From Aldrovandia affinis (taxonomy: Eukaryota; Chordata; Actinopteri; Notacanthiformes; Halosauridae), in contig JAINUG010000074.1 in assembly GCA_029706075.1 (NCBI GenBank), forward strand, positions 342,001-406,000: a DNA stretch of 64,000 nt, written 5' to 3'. This document shows, in pieces, positions 22,127 to 34,912 of this stretch (within the stretch, counting starts at the first letter, position 1; each line of letters begins with the position of its first letter). The notes beneath the pieces were generated by a model. It made no database searches and was not told where the DNA came from. It saw only the letters and a list, made by a program, of their open reading frames with translations. The position numbers and the translations under genes were made by a program.

Positions 22127-25100
22127 AGTCTATACGCATGTAGTAATGGACAAACACATTATAAATATGAATGATAAGATAAAATAACAATTCTGTTGTC
22201 TGGGGTATGAAAGAACACTCACGGCTACCGTGAATCCTTTCTTGCGTTCACGTAGTTCTTCCTGCAATTAAGCTACGCCAGAAACATACTTACCCATACA
22301 CACGCCCAGGTACTATTAATATTACAATAATATAATTATGCTATAATGTTATAATAGGCCCACTCCATGTGCCTTTTCCTCGCCTACAATCCTCCACGTG
22401 AAAAGACTTAAGAGGCATAATGTCTACAAACACATCGCCCGCATTAAGAATTCTTTCCATCCCCAGTAAGAACAGTTTTATTTCAGAACAAGTAGGACCA
22501 TGTTGCATTTCACTTATCGGACTGTCATGAACAGTTAAAGTAAATTCTGTTTTAACACACACGGTTTTAAAGTTGTTTGGTAATATGTTAACAATTATAT
22601 TATGATTGTTATTGTTGTTAGTATTATTGTTATTATTAGTAGTAGTAGTAGTAACCATCTAGAAATGGTATAGCCTTGGGAATACCATTGGATATGAAAT
22701 AACTAACTAGATAAATCAACATGTAAATACAAGTGGCAGTAGTAGGCTAGAATCAGCAGCAGCAGTAGTAGTAGGACAGCTGTACTGTCGTATCTTCAGC
22801 GGCATCCTTGACAAAAAATAAAATAATAATAGGACTCTTGTACAAAATTCGTTTATTTCAATTTATTCGAGATTGTTTCAAATCCAGGGGGGTAGAAGAG
22901 GAGCAAGTAACCCACATAAATAAATCCGGCAAAATTAAGACGGGTAGCATTGCGGTTTCTGTTTGAGATTTTATTGTTTGGTTTTTTAACCTCACTCTGT
23001 TTCTAATTCTATAAAAACGCCCTTAACTGCTTTTGTAGACCTTAATTGATGTTTAAAACGATTACAATGTACGGAACAGAAAGAGAAAGAGAGCAATAAA
23101 GGATTAAGCAAAATAAGAAATAATAGGCTAATCACTAAAAACTAAATAGGAATTCCGACCACGAGTTTAACTTGAACGATTGAACTGATTAAGGAAGTAT
23201 GTCTTCTAAAAGGTTTTTTTCTTCCAAGTCGAGCCCGACTAATTAAAAAAAACAGCATTTACAGATGAAGTTAGAAATCTCGTCACATTTGGTATTTAAC
23301 ATCTTTAGCCGCGTCTTTTAAAATTTCTTTTTTTAAAGTGTCACATTTAAGAAGCTGTGGTTTAAGTAACCTACTTAGGAGAGCTGAAATGTATGGAGCC
23401 ATTTTATTAATTATGTCGGCTTTTCATGGAATATTGACCTCTACATAATTCATGTAAAGTGCTTTTACTGTTTTTATATGAGTTTCTCTACATCAGAATG
23501 ATATGTTCTCAATTTGACTATTCTGCAATTAATTTTTGAAAATATACAAGAATTTGAAGCTGTATTGGTGTTACATTAAATAATGTACAGAGAAAGAACA
23601 CGCATGTAGTAGGTGTATATCATTTACGAACAAAAGACTCTGATACTGTTTTTATAACCATTTTCTTGATGATTCGTGTATCTTTGTATGCATATTTAAT
23701 CGCTCTAAATCCGATTTTACTCAATATCATTTAAATTTAATATATGGATTTAGCCATAACAAAAAAATCAGAGATAAACAACGTTTTTGTAACATGAATG
23801 AAATCGTTTTTATTACCACCTTCTGGAAAACATTTATATTTAAATGCTCAAAGGACACATTGATCTTTAAAATATTCTCCTTAACTGTTTGAAATATTTA
23901 TCTTTGAATAGTATTCTTCACTGCAGTTACTATTCTGACCACACTGTAAAGGAAAGAGAAAAAAAGATTGCTGTATTTTAAACGTGATGCTTATTTGTGC
24001 TTGTGGTTTTATTGATTGATATCCCCAGACTCCGGACTCCACTCAATGGAGTTTTTTCCAGTTTCTTCTCAGTCTGTGATGTGTGTCTTCGGTGTTATTT
24101 TTCCATCTTGGTGTCTGTTTTGTCACTCCTGCTCATTTTTACCGGATGCTTATCGAAAAATCTATATGAAATCAAGTTAAATAGACAATCATTTACAATA
24201 CATTTGGTAAACGGTCAACGGAGATGTTTTTCTGTGTTAACGTCTTGTCAACCGTTGATAATTAGTATCACAGTCAACCAAAAACTTTTCTGCATTCCAC
24301 AATGTCAGAATATTCTCGAGTCAACACTGAAATTAAACAGCAATGTTCAAAAGTGAAAATTCGCTGCAGTGTGAGGGTTCATTAGGGGGTTTACTGCGTT
24401 TAAGTTGACTAAGGTTTAAATGAGGCGCGCCCGCACGCATTCAGACATGATCGTTTACAATATATTTATTACCATTCCATTGCCAATATGCACCTCTTAA
24501 ACCGAAGCCATCACCAGTGTCTAATGTCTAGCCTCAGACGTTCCAAACGGAACAAGTAAAACAATCTTCAAGTTTCAGAAATGACCTCTTGGGTTTTACA
24601 GTGTTTCTCTTTTTCATTTCGTCAATTATGTAACCACTGTTAACAGGTCCCTCCCAGTGATTCATCTTTCAAATAAACAACACCTACTTTATTCTCTTAT
24701 GCATTCCCAGTAATTGCCTCTCCTTAAATGTGGACTGGAATCAACCAGACTGTATGTTCTTCTGCTTTAGGAACAACTGTGGTCATGCACAGAAACGATC
24801 CCCTATGGATTTGAGAGGATTCATTCATGAATGATGGGAAAAGGTACTCATGTGGTGTTCTTAAAGAAGTGTGTTCTCATCCCACACGTCTCTTGTGCTA
24901 AGTAATATGGATTGCATTTTGTTTGTATCATTGATAGTTATTTATGAAGTATTATATCTATTTTGTTACATTTTCTTCCATTCCTGTTTGTTTTTTTGTT
25001 CATCTCCATGAATAAACTCAGCTGAAAGAGAAACACAGCATACTGGCTCGGGTGCGGCCCCATTTGGCAGTCCAAGCCATTCTCAAAAAAAAGTATTTTT

Positions 25101-25963
25101 TCCCCCAATTTTTTGTAGTTATTATTTATTTATCATTTTGTAAGTATTTTAATTCAATATTGGGATGGCAGGTATGCCATCCGTCAAGTTATGGGTTGGC
25201 AGGGCATACTCTATATCTATACAGCACCGAGGGTTTGGCGCTTTTCAGGGTCTCCCACAGAAATAACTACAATGGCCACAGACTCTCAGTCCTTACAAAC
25301 ATTAACTTCTGCACCCTCTGATCTCATGTAAACACACGGAATTTGAATACAGCCTCACACGGCCACAAACTAAAGCCCTAAACTCGGGTTATTTTGTGTT
25401 TTGTCCTTATCGTCATCTTCTACTGCTTTTTCATGTTCTGCTTCCCCTTCTTAATTTTCCTGCTGATTCAATCATCAGAAATGCTCCATGCCTCAAATTA
25501 TTAATTTTCCCCATTGGCCAATACCTATTTCATCCAATAACATCATTTGTTCAGATCTACTTCTACCAACAACACCATCTGTTCATAGTTGTCAATTGCA
25601 GCACACACAGGCGACACAAATATTTTTTACATAAAAGGATCAGGGTTGCCAAACTGGGGGATATTCCCAAATGTAGGAATTTTGAAAAATGTATGGGGGA
25701 AATTTCAAAGCAAATGTATGGGAGTGACTGACAGATTGGGGGATATTAAAAGAGCACATGGGGGAAGTCTTAAGACATTTGTATGGGAGTCAGTTGAAGA
25801 TGAGGGATTTTGAGTAATATTTTGAGTAATAATTTCCATGTATCTAGCAACACTGAAAAGAAAGTGCACATGTGATTTCAGCCAATAGAACAAAACGTTA
25901 AAGATGCCTTATTGCTTTTCTGTGGAAAGTAGCTTGTTTGCTATCTAATACTATCCAATAGTC
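22127..25963. other. AT-rich intergenic DNA upstream of sp7
   Basis: No exon recognised. A trinucleotide (AGT/AAT)n-like patch at 22600-22660. Open frames at 23997-24356 and 25396-25731 have no domain and no coding-like composition. Confidence 0.5.
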
Positions 25964-26147
25964 CAGGGTTCCTCAAATCTGACCCACAAATCCAAATTCG
26001 GTTCTGGTTTTCTTTTCTCTCAGGTAGGTAATTGAACAATTAGTGCAATTAATTGACCAGAGTGTCTTCATGCCTGATTCCCAGGTAAAGGGCAGGTGGA
26101 AAAACAACAATACTCAGCCCACATTGAACGTGATTTGAGTAACCCTG
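25964..26147. mobile_element. hAT-like MITE (184 bp)
   Basis: Terminal inverted repeats: CAGGGTTCCTCAAATC at 25964-25979 against CAGGGTTACTCAAATC read on the minus strand from 26147, with one mismatch in 16. CAGGG termini are typical of hAT elements. The interior is non-coding. A target-site duplication is not clear. Confidence 0.65.
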
Positions 26148-28600
26148 CAGTAATGGCTCAAATAGCTACGATAACTACAAGGTAGGCCCTAAATCCCTGA
26201 ATTAAATGTATACTTTTAAACCATTAAGTCATAGGTGTAGTCAGCTAGAAAGCTGCATCTGCCCTGTTTCATTCAGACAGCTGGCTACCAGCAGTTCACC
26301 TTCTACCGAAGGGTAGTTAGCTAGCCAGTGATATATGCCATCATTAACCTAAACAGGGTGGATACCTACATTAGCTACTTGGTTTACAACCTAGCTAGCT
26401 AGCTACGCTTTAGGTGATTCATTAACATAAGCGCTAGCTTTCCAGTGGCATAACTATACTGTTAGCTGGCTATCTACTGCTCGCTGTATTCCCTTCCAAT
26501 GGAGGACTTGGCACTCATGACATGCATTGCGAACTTATGCGTAGTGGATTTAAAGTGAGAAGGATGGCTTCCCATGTCTACAGTTTAAAATAACAATGCT
26601 CACAATGCTCACAATCTTAGACGTTCTAAAACATGACATACATTTCTGACACTTACAGTGTTTAACATGAGCACCATCACCCATAAACGCATACTTCATA
26701 TACAGTACCTTAAATGTAAAGAATTACACACACATACCAGTTTCAAACAATACTGTGAACAAAGGACCAACCATCCAGAACAACACGTCGTTATTATGAA
26801 CACATACGTATAAGGACCATGGGGTTTGCCTCATAATAATTACAGAAATATGTTGTTTTATTCTGTAATGAATGTAATACCATGTAGCTACTTGATGTGC
26901 TATTATTATTTGCAATAACTTTACTAAAACAACGTTTGCTAAAAGTCCTACTTGAATATATTATAAATTGATGCAGTTAAAAATGCACTTACTTAGACTT
27001 TTCATGTAATGCCAACATACTGTATATGCAGTATGAGGAGAAAATGTTGAAGATTTCTTCAAATAAATAGTGTATAACTTGAAAATATTTCTTTACATAT
27101 CACAAGCACTCCATCAAACCTTCATCACAGACTTCTGATGGCAAGATTGCACATATTGAGCACACCCACACACACACACAAATACTACATTCTCTTGAGA
27201 TGGACTACTTACTAGCCGATAAGATGAAGAAACACTAGACCAAGTTACAAATGTAGGGAAATGTGGGAAGCATTGCTTTGGAACAGTGCTTGCTCAGTTT
27301 AAGTTTCTGTGAAATATATTGATGAACGTTTAGTTGTAACTTGTAATTATAGGTATCATTTCGATTAAAAATTTGGTATCCAGACCGAATTTAGGAATTG
27401 TATTTTACAGATGTACAGAGAATATGCTTTGTATATGTGAGTAACTTGGCTTTTTTATCTTGTAAATGTTTTTGTTGAGATTATGAATATAATGTTTATA
27501 AATGTAGATTATCTGCAATAAAATATGTTTTATGATCCATTAAGGCCGGTGAAATTGACGCCCGTGGAGGACTGACTGTAATTTGACTACAATAGCACTA
27601 AGCACTACTAATGCACTAAGATGCAGTACCCACTGTAACTGCTAGATGTCAATGTATGGATCCCCATTACCATGTGGTTACTACAGAACAAAAAATAGGT
27701 TTGAAGCAGGAGTGATGCAGACAAGCTTGTATGAGTAAACAGAGACAGGGAGGCAGTACACGGCACAGTCACGTCACTAATAGTCTCTAGCTAGCTCGCT
27801 TTCTAGCTAGCTCAGTTTCAAATAGAGTTAGTTGAAGTCAATGATGGCACCTTCATCTCAGACTCGATGCTGCTTTAGCTCTGAACAGCGTTGGGTCGTT
27901 GAGGCAAAACCCTTTTCAAAAAGAGAAGTTTGGTGGAGAAGCCGAAGGCGAAACATCGTTGGCGGTACCAGCGTTTTGATTCAGCTGGAATGTTTACAGT
28001 TAAATTATAACTTTTAGTATTTTTTGATAAGTTAAATGGGATATAGCGTACCTTACTTATATTTGTTGATTGATAAGTCACATTTAAATTGTGCATAATT
28101 ATTCCGAAAAGTGGCTTTTGGTATGTGCCTGGTTACAGGTCGAGGTGCTACACGGGTGTGTAAAGGTGGAGGTAGGTGAGCAGTGTGGTTGTGTATGTGT
28201 GGAGGTTTGAGGGGGGGAGGGTTCTATGGTATAGCCCCAACCAACTGAAATTTCACCAGCCGCCACTGCAACTAATAGGAAAACTCCATAGCAACATTTT
28301 CAACCTTAGCTACTGCTGAAATCTTTGACGTAACTGGAGAACAGTTTGCCGACCGACCGACAACAGTTGATTGTTTGATATTTAGCAGTGTCTTTTAAGC
28401 TGATGTAGCATCACCATACCTGGCACGAGGAAGGCTCTGATGTAAGTCACACTTCATTACAAGAACTACCGGTTCTCTGGAAAATATAATAAACGCTGAG
28501 ATGATTCCGTTTGTGTGTTAGAGTTTTTCAACGGGGGATGGGCGGGTGGGCTGAGACCCTAACAAAGCGTGGAGAGACAAGACAGGGGGATAGACAGAGA
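26148..28600. other. Intergenic, no gene recognised
   Basis: Low-complexity GCTAGCTAGC stretches at 26390-26405 and 27788-27812. AT-rich otherwise. A 61-residue frame at 27832-28017 has no motif. Confidence 0.5.
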
Positions 28601-28923
28601 GAGAGAGAGAGTAGCCCAAGGCCTCAGGGGATTGGATGTTTAGGCTACAGTGGGTTTAGTCCAGTCCTGTAACGGGAGGGAGGCCTGCTCCTGAACACCC
28701 GTGTGGTCTGATGATCAAAGCCGGAGACGAGAGGAGCGGGGGTCAGGAGTGGAGCAGAGCAAAACTGAACTCAGAGGAGGACGCTCCGTCTGTGCCGAAC
28801 AAACTGTGGCAGCTTTATAACGTATAAAAGCAGGAGGCTTGACCGCACGCATCAAGTAAATAAATAAACCGATAAATAAGTCAACAAAGTATAATATCCT
28901 CTCGCAGCCCGTCTGGGCTTTCA

Positions 28924-28991
28924 GTTCCCTTGTGGGTCTCTCTCTCTGTCTCTCTCTGTCTCTCTCTGTCTCTCTCTCTCTCTGTCTCGCG

Positions 28992-29036
<45 letters not shown>

Positions 29037-29057
29037 TCTATCGGTCTCTCTCTCTCA
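28924..29057. repeat. Interrupted (TC)n / (TCTG) tract
   Basis: About 134 bp of TC repeats broken by GT and GC steps. The Arg/Glu-rich frame on the minus strand is an artefact of this tract. Confidence 0.93.
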
Positions 29058-29798
29058 AAATTGTTGTCGAAAATAAACATGTAATTTCGACCTTTATTTT
29101 TTCCCAATTACAAGGCATGGTCAGGGAAGGCTTGTCGTTGGAGGAGTCTGGCCCTCACATCAACACACAAATTATTTTTAGAAGTCTGCTCCCTGACTGA
29201 CCTAGATCGGTCTGCTTTTTTATTTTTTATTTCGATCTATCCCACACAAAAGTGAAAAAATGAAACTGTAACGCCAATTTAAAGCAAAGAGTTAACGCTA
29301 TGGTGTAATTGTTGTGCGTTGTTAAGATAAGCAGAATTTTAGAGTGTGGCTGTTCTTTACAGATGGATGCCCGCTGGAAGAAGGGGACGTCCGGGACGCC
29401 CTGTCCCTAACTGCCCTCGCCTTCTTGACCTTGATATGAGACCTGCGCTGCAGGCTGTGCGGCCGTGGGCCGTCTCCCATGGCTGGAAAAGTCTGACATG
29501 CTAGTGGCTTCTCTGCTCGTTGCTTCAATCGCACTCTATCCCTCTATGAAACTGCACTTTATACAATTTTATCTGCATTTCCTCATCATCTTCTTCTTTT
29601 TTGTCCTGGCATTATAGTAGTTGTCAGTGATATTTGTGTACTGCTATTTTCTGTTGACTTCTATTAACTGGCTGTGGAAGGCATCGATTTATACAAGCAG
29701 GACAGCCAGGGCACACAGCTGTGTGGCATTGTCTTAATGTACCTGTGTGCTTAACACCGCTCTGCTCTCTCAGTAGATGTCTGGAACCGGGAGCGAAC
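29058..29798. other. Intergenic, no gene recognised
   Basis: A modestly GC-rich stretch at 29350-29530 has a 70-residue minus-strand frame without any domain or splice context. Confidence 0.45.
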
Positions 29799-29876
29799 AC
29801 TGAGAGGGAGAGAGAGGGAGAGAGAGGGAGAGGAAGAGAGAAAGAGAGAGAGAGAGAGGGAGAGACAGAGAGAAAC
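29799..29876. repeat. (GAGA)n/(GGGA)n purine tract
   Basis: GAGAGAGGGA-type units over about 75 bp. Confidence 0.9.
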
Positions 29877-31609
29877 ATGTAACCTGTGAATCGTGTTTTG
29901 TCGAAAGGGCTATTTTAGTTTAGTTTATTATTTTGACTTATTGTTTTGTAGCCTGAACCCGTGAGGGGGACGGGGGAAGATCTTTCATTTTATTTGTGCT
30001 ATTTGTGCTCTCTCGCTCTCTCCCTATCTCTCCCTGCGGAAGACAAATAAACTGGTCTACGGACCGACAGCTCTGATCCCTGTGTCCTCCTACCCCACTG
30101 TTCTGTTCCCCCCCTGGTTTTGTCACTCGCTTTTGGTTCGATTGATTTCAGGAAAACGTACAATCTACTGTACTAACGTCCGCCGCAGCATTATTATTCA
30201 TGCATGTATGAATCGATCAGCACATATTTTAAAATGGATTTATATATCCAGATTAGTGCCTCACACCAAAGTGGATACAGAATTTTGACTTTGGTGAAGA
30301 CATAAAGTAGTAGAGATGGGGACAGAGAAAGAGACAAGCGCATACAGTATGTGGTCCTCGTACTGTGTTTATATAGTGCATCTGTGATACTGTTGGAAGC
30401 ATTTGGCTTTCCTCATGATCTGCCTGAGGTTACACCACAGTCTTTTTTTAGCTCAACTATTTTCTTTCCCCTTTTTAACTGGCTCAGATTCTGGATTCAG
30501 AGCAAGGCTGAGTAATTAAAATAAGGGTTAAATCCGCACAGTCTTACTATAGGTACATGGAGACTGCACACTGGGTGTCGTCAGTCAAAAGGTTTATCCA
30601 TCTTGTTTTCTTCTTGAAGTTGTTCTCATTTACAACGCTCATCAAAAGAAATACGAACGATCTATAATTAGAGATGGCGTTAATACTTAACAGTTTCCAA
30701 CAGCTTTTCAAGAGGCATCAAACACCGTTTTGCCTTTTTTCTGTTCTATTTTAGAATTTTACATTTGAGTCTACACATTTCTCACTTTGGTAATGCCTGG
30801 CCGGGGTGGGGGGTCTTCCTCCACAATGTTTCAAAGAATGTTAGGCCAACATGGGTTTTCTATCTCGTATCATAACCAATGGATCAGCAACTCACCGCTC
30901 TTGTATTCCAATTTAAAACAGTAGAACCTTTTCATTACACCTTAACACATTGGTATTAATCATGTGCCATTGCCATAAACTCATTAATGCTTTTTAAGAA
31001 TGTTGCACTTTGGTCTTTAGTTGTTATTTGTAGTTTTCATTATTACTGTCAGTGTTTCAGTGTATAATGAATGAACTACAATGCAGTCCTCTGCTTAAAT
31101 TCCTCCCCAGGCAGTAGCCCTCAAAAAATTAACAAGGCTAATGGTTCTGCAGAAGAGAGGGGAAATTGAAACGATTGGGTATATTTTACTTGTTATTGGT
31201 GATGGAAATGTGGAGAAAGGGAACAGATTTGCCCTCCAGCATTGACTTTGTGTTATTTTTCCACCCGATGTGGCCACAGAAACCAGAGGCCAGTTAATGG
31301 GGAAAAAAGGTTTTTGAAGAGAGAGGGAGAGTGAAAGCCTGTAGCATAAGCAGATTTTTTGTGGAGATATTTAATGGTGCTTGACCAGCCTCGTACAGAG
31401 AGTTCCAGAGCTCTCGGATGCTGTCGGTGCACATCTTGCACTTTCGGATGAAGGTGTTTCGGGCCATTGTCATTGTGAATGGAGTACCCTGGCTATTGTC
31501 CATCTGGTAAGGATCTCCCTTGGATCCGTGAATTCACTTACTTGTTGACGGTTTTGCTTCTGATTTTAAGATCCGTCACCCATGCCCCTTGCACATATAA
31601 ATAAAGAAA
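29877..31609. other. Intergenic, no gene recognised
   Basis: The minus-strand frames around 31253-31503 have no recognisable domain and overlap each other in different phases. Confidence 0.45.
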
Positions 31610-31757
31610 CATATGCCATTTAGCAGACACTTTTATCCAAAGTGACTTACAGTAGTGAACGCATACATTTTCAGTATATGTGGCCCCAGTGGGGATTGAA
31701 CCCACAACCTAAGCGTTGCCAACGCTGTGCTCTACCAACTGAGCCACAGAGAACCAC
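31610..31757 (-). mobile_element. tRNA-derived SINE, minus orientation
   Basis: Read on the minus strand, the head has a pol III A box (TGGCTCAGTTGGTAG) and B box (GGTTCAATCCC), followed by CACTGGGGCCACATATACTG and the conserved tail AAGTCACTTTGGATAAAAGT with GTCTGCTAAATGGCATA. A second copy in plus orientation is at 50310-50462. This is a SINE and not a functional tRNA gene: the acceptor stem is not paired and the tail is fused. Confidence 0.88.
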
Positions 31758-32646
31758 TAGTATACAATCGATAAGTCATGTGAAGGATTAGTGTCAATGA
31801 AGGAAAAGTCTGACTCCTACCCGGTGAGTCAACTTAACCATCGGTCGTACGTCAGAATGAATAGCTGAGGGCGTGGGATTGAAGGAGATCTTGCAGATTC
31901 TTGCGGCCTGTTGTGTCAACAGCAAAACTTCGCAGGTAATTCTACAGTGAATTTGGGAGTCTGCAGAGATTTTGGAACGAAATGCCTGCAGAGAGTCAAA
32001 GACTGGAGGTTACAGACCTGCAGGGGGTCAACGACAGTGGCATCGTTTATGTCTATTTTTATTTATATTTATTTAATTTATGTCCATTTAAATTACAGTG
32101 ATCAGCTCTCTTCATTCCCAGGCCAAGAACACATTTGATTTCACATTTGTCACAACACAAGGTCAATGGAGTCTGGGTGACCCCCTCCTTCACCCCATGT
32201 TCCTCTTCCCCCTCCTAATTTGACAGTAAGGCACGCGTGGTAATTCCCTCAGCCCCACCCAGCCCTTCCATGTGTTTGGTTTAAGCTGAACATTGCCCCA
32301 TTTTTTAAAATTGCCCTCTTACGCGTCCTGATGCGGGTGGTGTACGTGGCTGTAAAAAGAGAAGGTTTGACCCTGAAAAGGACTGCAAGTCTCTAATTAA
32401 ATACCTAGATCTGCTGGAGTTGGTTTGCCTTTGCTTTGGTGCATCGTAGAGGGTGCTGAAACGCAACCACTAACTAAGCAGAGAGGGTGGCACCACCTGG
32501 TGTGCCAGTGGCTGCAGTTAAACTGTGGAATACTTCTTGAAAGTATAAGGCTCCCTCCCATATCATGGCTCCTTCTTAGTCTGTCAACTTGAAGGCAAAA
32601 AATAATGACAATATACTAGTAATACATTGATTGATACATTTGACAA
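31758..32646. other. Intergenic, no gene recognised
   Basis: Unique-looking sequence with no coding exon that I can support. Confidence 0.45.
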
Positions 32647-32797
32647 GGGCAGTGTGGGCACAGGCTTTTGTTCTAGCCCAGCACTAAAGCCCCTGATTCA
32701 ACTATTCAGGGTTTTCATTGAAGACCACGGTTTGCTGATTAGTTGAATCAGGTGATTTGATGCTGGATTAGAACTAAAGCATGCGCACACACTGCCC
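32647..32797. mobile_element. Foldback MITE (151 bp) with about 37-bp inverted termini
   Basis: The left arm 32647-32683 (GGGCAGTGTGGGCACAGGCT and on) pairs imperfectly with the right arm 32761-32797. Inner inverted blocks (CCTGATTCAACTA near 32691-32703 and TAGTTGAATCAGG near 32738-32750) pair as well, so almost the whole element can fold back. The sequence belongs to a MITE type widespread in fish genomes; the superfamily is not certain. Confidence 0.65.
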
Positions 32798-32819
32798 TTC
32801 TTGGGATTGGTGACCCCTA

Positions 32820-33090
32820 CAATAGCAATAAATGCCTTTGTCAGACCTCACTTAGAATACTGTGTGCAGTTCTGGGCACTGCACTACAAGAAAGATATAG
32901 AAGCTCTTGAAAAAGTTCAAAGAAGGGCAACTAAACTGATACCTAGTATGAAAGGTAAAAGTTATGAGGATAGATGTAAGGCACTCAATCTATTTAAGCT
33001 TAGCAAACAGAGACTTATGGAGGATTAGATTTTTTTTTAGAGGTTTTTAAATTCCTAAAAGGGATTAACAAAGTGAAAGAGAGATGTGTC
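32820..33090 (+). mobile_element. CR1-like LINE fragment, C-terminal RT part
   Basis: The plus strand encodes [20 protein letters not shown] through [20 protein letters not shown] and ends RLMED. It is about 90% identical in protein to the LINE at 4564-5145. It continues as decayed element sequence to about 33090 and then stops without the 3' UTR. Confidence 0.85.
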
Positions 33091-33109
33091 ATATTAAATG
33101 TAAATATTT

Positions 33110-33420
33110 GATATCAAATGTCTTTATCAAGGTCATTTATGTAAATAGGAACTCTGGCCCCTGGGGGACTCTGCTTCCCACAACACCCTGCTCAGATGTG
33201 GTCCCTCCTATTGTCACTTTGTATTTCACCTTGACATCGATTTTGAATCCACTCTGATATAACTCCTTTAAATCTTACTGACGTTTGTCGATGAGTTGCT
33301 AGTCAACATACAAAGATATAATAAAAAAACTCAGACCAGTTCAAGTCAACACTTTTGTTGCATCAAAGAAGTGAACTAGATTTGTTAAGCACAAGATCCA
33401 TCAGCAAAAACCACGTGCAG
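33110..33420 (-). mobile_element. CR1-like LINE fragment, upstream RT part, opposite orientation
   Basis: Similar base by base to the plus-strand reading of 5142-5460 in the first LINE (shared landmarks TCATTTATGTAAATA and CACTCTGA). It therefore represents the minus-strand RT segment preceding the catalytic box. It is heavily mutated and has no open frame. It faces the plus-strand fragment just to its left. Confidence 0.65.
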
Positions 33421-34874
33421 TATTCTTTATGATACTCTTTTCATATATAGCTCTAATGTCTTTAATGATAGACTCCAAAATTGTAAATGAGATGAGAGTG
33501 GCCAATTCCGTGGAAAGAGTGCCATTTCAAATTGGTATCAAATGAAAGCTAAAAGTTTACAAGTTGCAAGAGCATGTCGGAAATACATTTTGAATCACTT
33601 TCAGCTTCAAATCAAAATCAAATCAAATCAACTTTTGTAAAATCCATGAATATGGATGTGATAGAGCAAATCTGAGCTCAGATTTGGATTCAGCAGCCCA
33701 AAATGAGCCAAAACCAGTTTCCAAAGTCCATGCAAGAAAGAAAAATTTTTTTTTGTAGACCAGTGTATTGAATGATAGAATTTTAAAATATGAAAGACGG
33801 TTAATGTTATAGAAAATATGATTACTTTGACGAGAGAGAGCATCTATGTTAACATCTATGTAACTGACTGAAAAATGTCCTGCTCTGCTTGTACTTCTAC
33901 AATATGTTTCAATTGTTCAGCGCCCTGCGACACCTGGTGTGAGGATCACCATATAAAAATAAAATTGATTGACTGATTGATCTGCTGTATATTTTTACCT
34001 TGATGTCCCTCTTTGGCAACATCGTTACAATGCACATTCTGTATGTCACTGATCAGAAAACATTATTTCATTCTGTTACCATCATTCTGGCACCGAATGT
34101 TAATCCACGTACTACATTATAGTTTAACAGCCAAAAAGACATTTTCTCATTTTCAGGTATTAAATCATAGCATAAACTTTTCAGACTTTCGATAAACAAC
34201 TTTGAATCATAATTTGGATCAGAAATTATTTTTGTGGAAACAAAAGTTACGTGTCCGTTTAGGATCATTTTGTCGACAAACTTATCATATGCCTGTTTTT
34301 TCAAGGAAAATAAATAAATTGAGTAGAAATCAGTACAGATTGTTGAAAGTAGTCACAGGCATAGAGCTGTGGGATAGAGTATGATTTGTTAAACTTTTTC
34401 AATCGAAAGTTTTGTTTCGCATTTTTTTCAACGTTTATAATCTGTGTTTGAATGTCAGTCCATCATGTTACAACTCCCAACTGTTAAAAGGTCTTTTAAA
34501 GTACATCTGAAACAATGTTGTGATTTATTTAATAATAATATTAAATAATAATATTTAGAACAGATCCTTATGTCACTATAAAATTATGTCGATTTTGTTT
34601 TACAACGTTCTGATGCAGAAATGATGATTGTACTTGTTTTATCCAAAATGTGTACATTCCAAACAGGAGTATTTCAGCAGTGAAATTCAGTGTTTCGGGT
34701 CTGTATTGAATATTCATGTGATTGTCCATCAAGTTGTCATGCAATGACATGCCTGCTTAGCTGCCTGATATTTTTCCCCGTAGCAAGCTAGCAAGCCAAT
34801 GTTAAAAGGGTTCATTCTGACTCACAGTCACACGGCGGCGGTGAAGAGATCTGTGTTTTCTGCCGCAGGATCAA

Positions 34875-34912
34875 GGCAGTGCAGCTCTTCATATAGGTAG
34901 AGCTGCACTGCC
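34875..34912. repeat. Perfect 14-bp inverted repeat with 10-nt loop
   Basis: GGCAGTGCAGCTCT (34875-34888) is followed by a 10-nt loop and its exact reverse complement AGAGCTGCACTGCC (34899-34912). It is too short for a normal miRNA precursor. Function unknown. Confidence 0.9.

Noticed and set aside
28715..29107. Arg/Glu-rich 130-residue open frame
   Set aside because: Translation of an interrupted TC/GA microsatellite.
31681..31757. Possible tRNA gene
   Set aside because: A and B boxes are present, but the acceptor stem does not pair and the sequence continues into a SINE tail with a second copy at 50310.
34068..34304. 78-residue minus-strand frame with protein-like composition
   Set aside because: No domain, no splice context and AT-rich surroundings; best treated as chance until conservation is shown.
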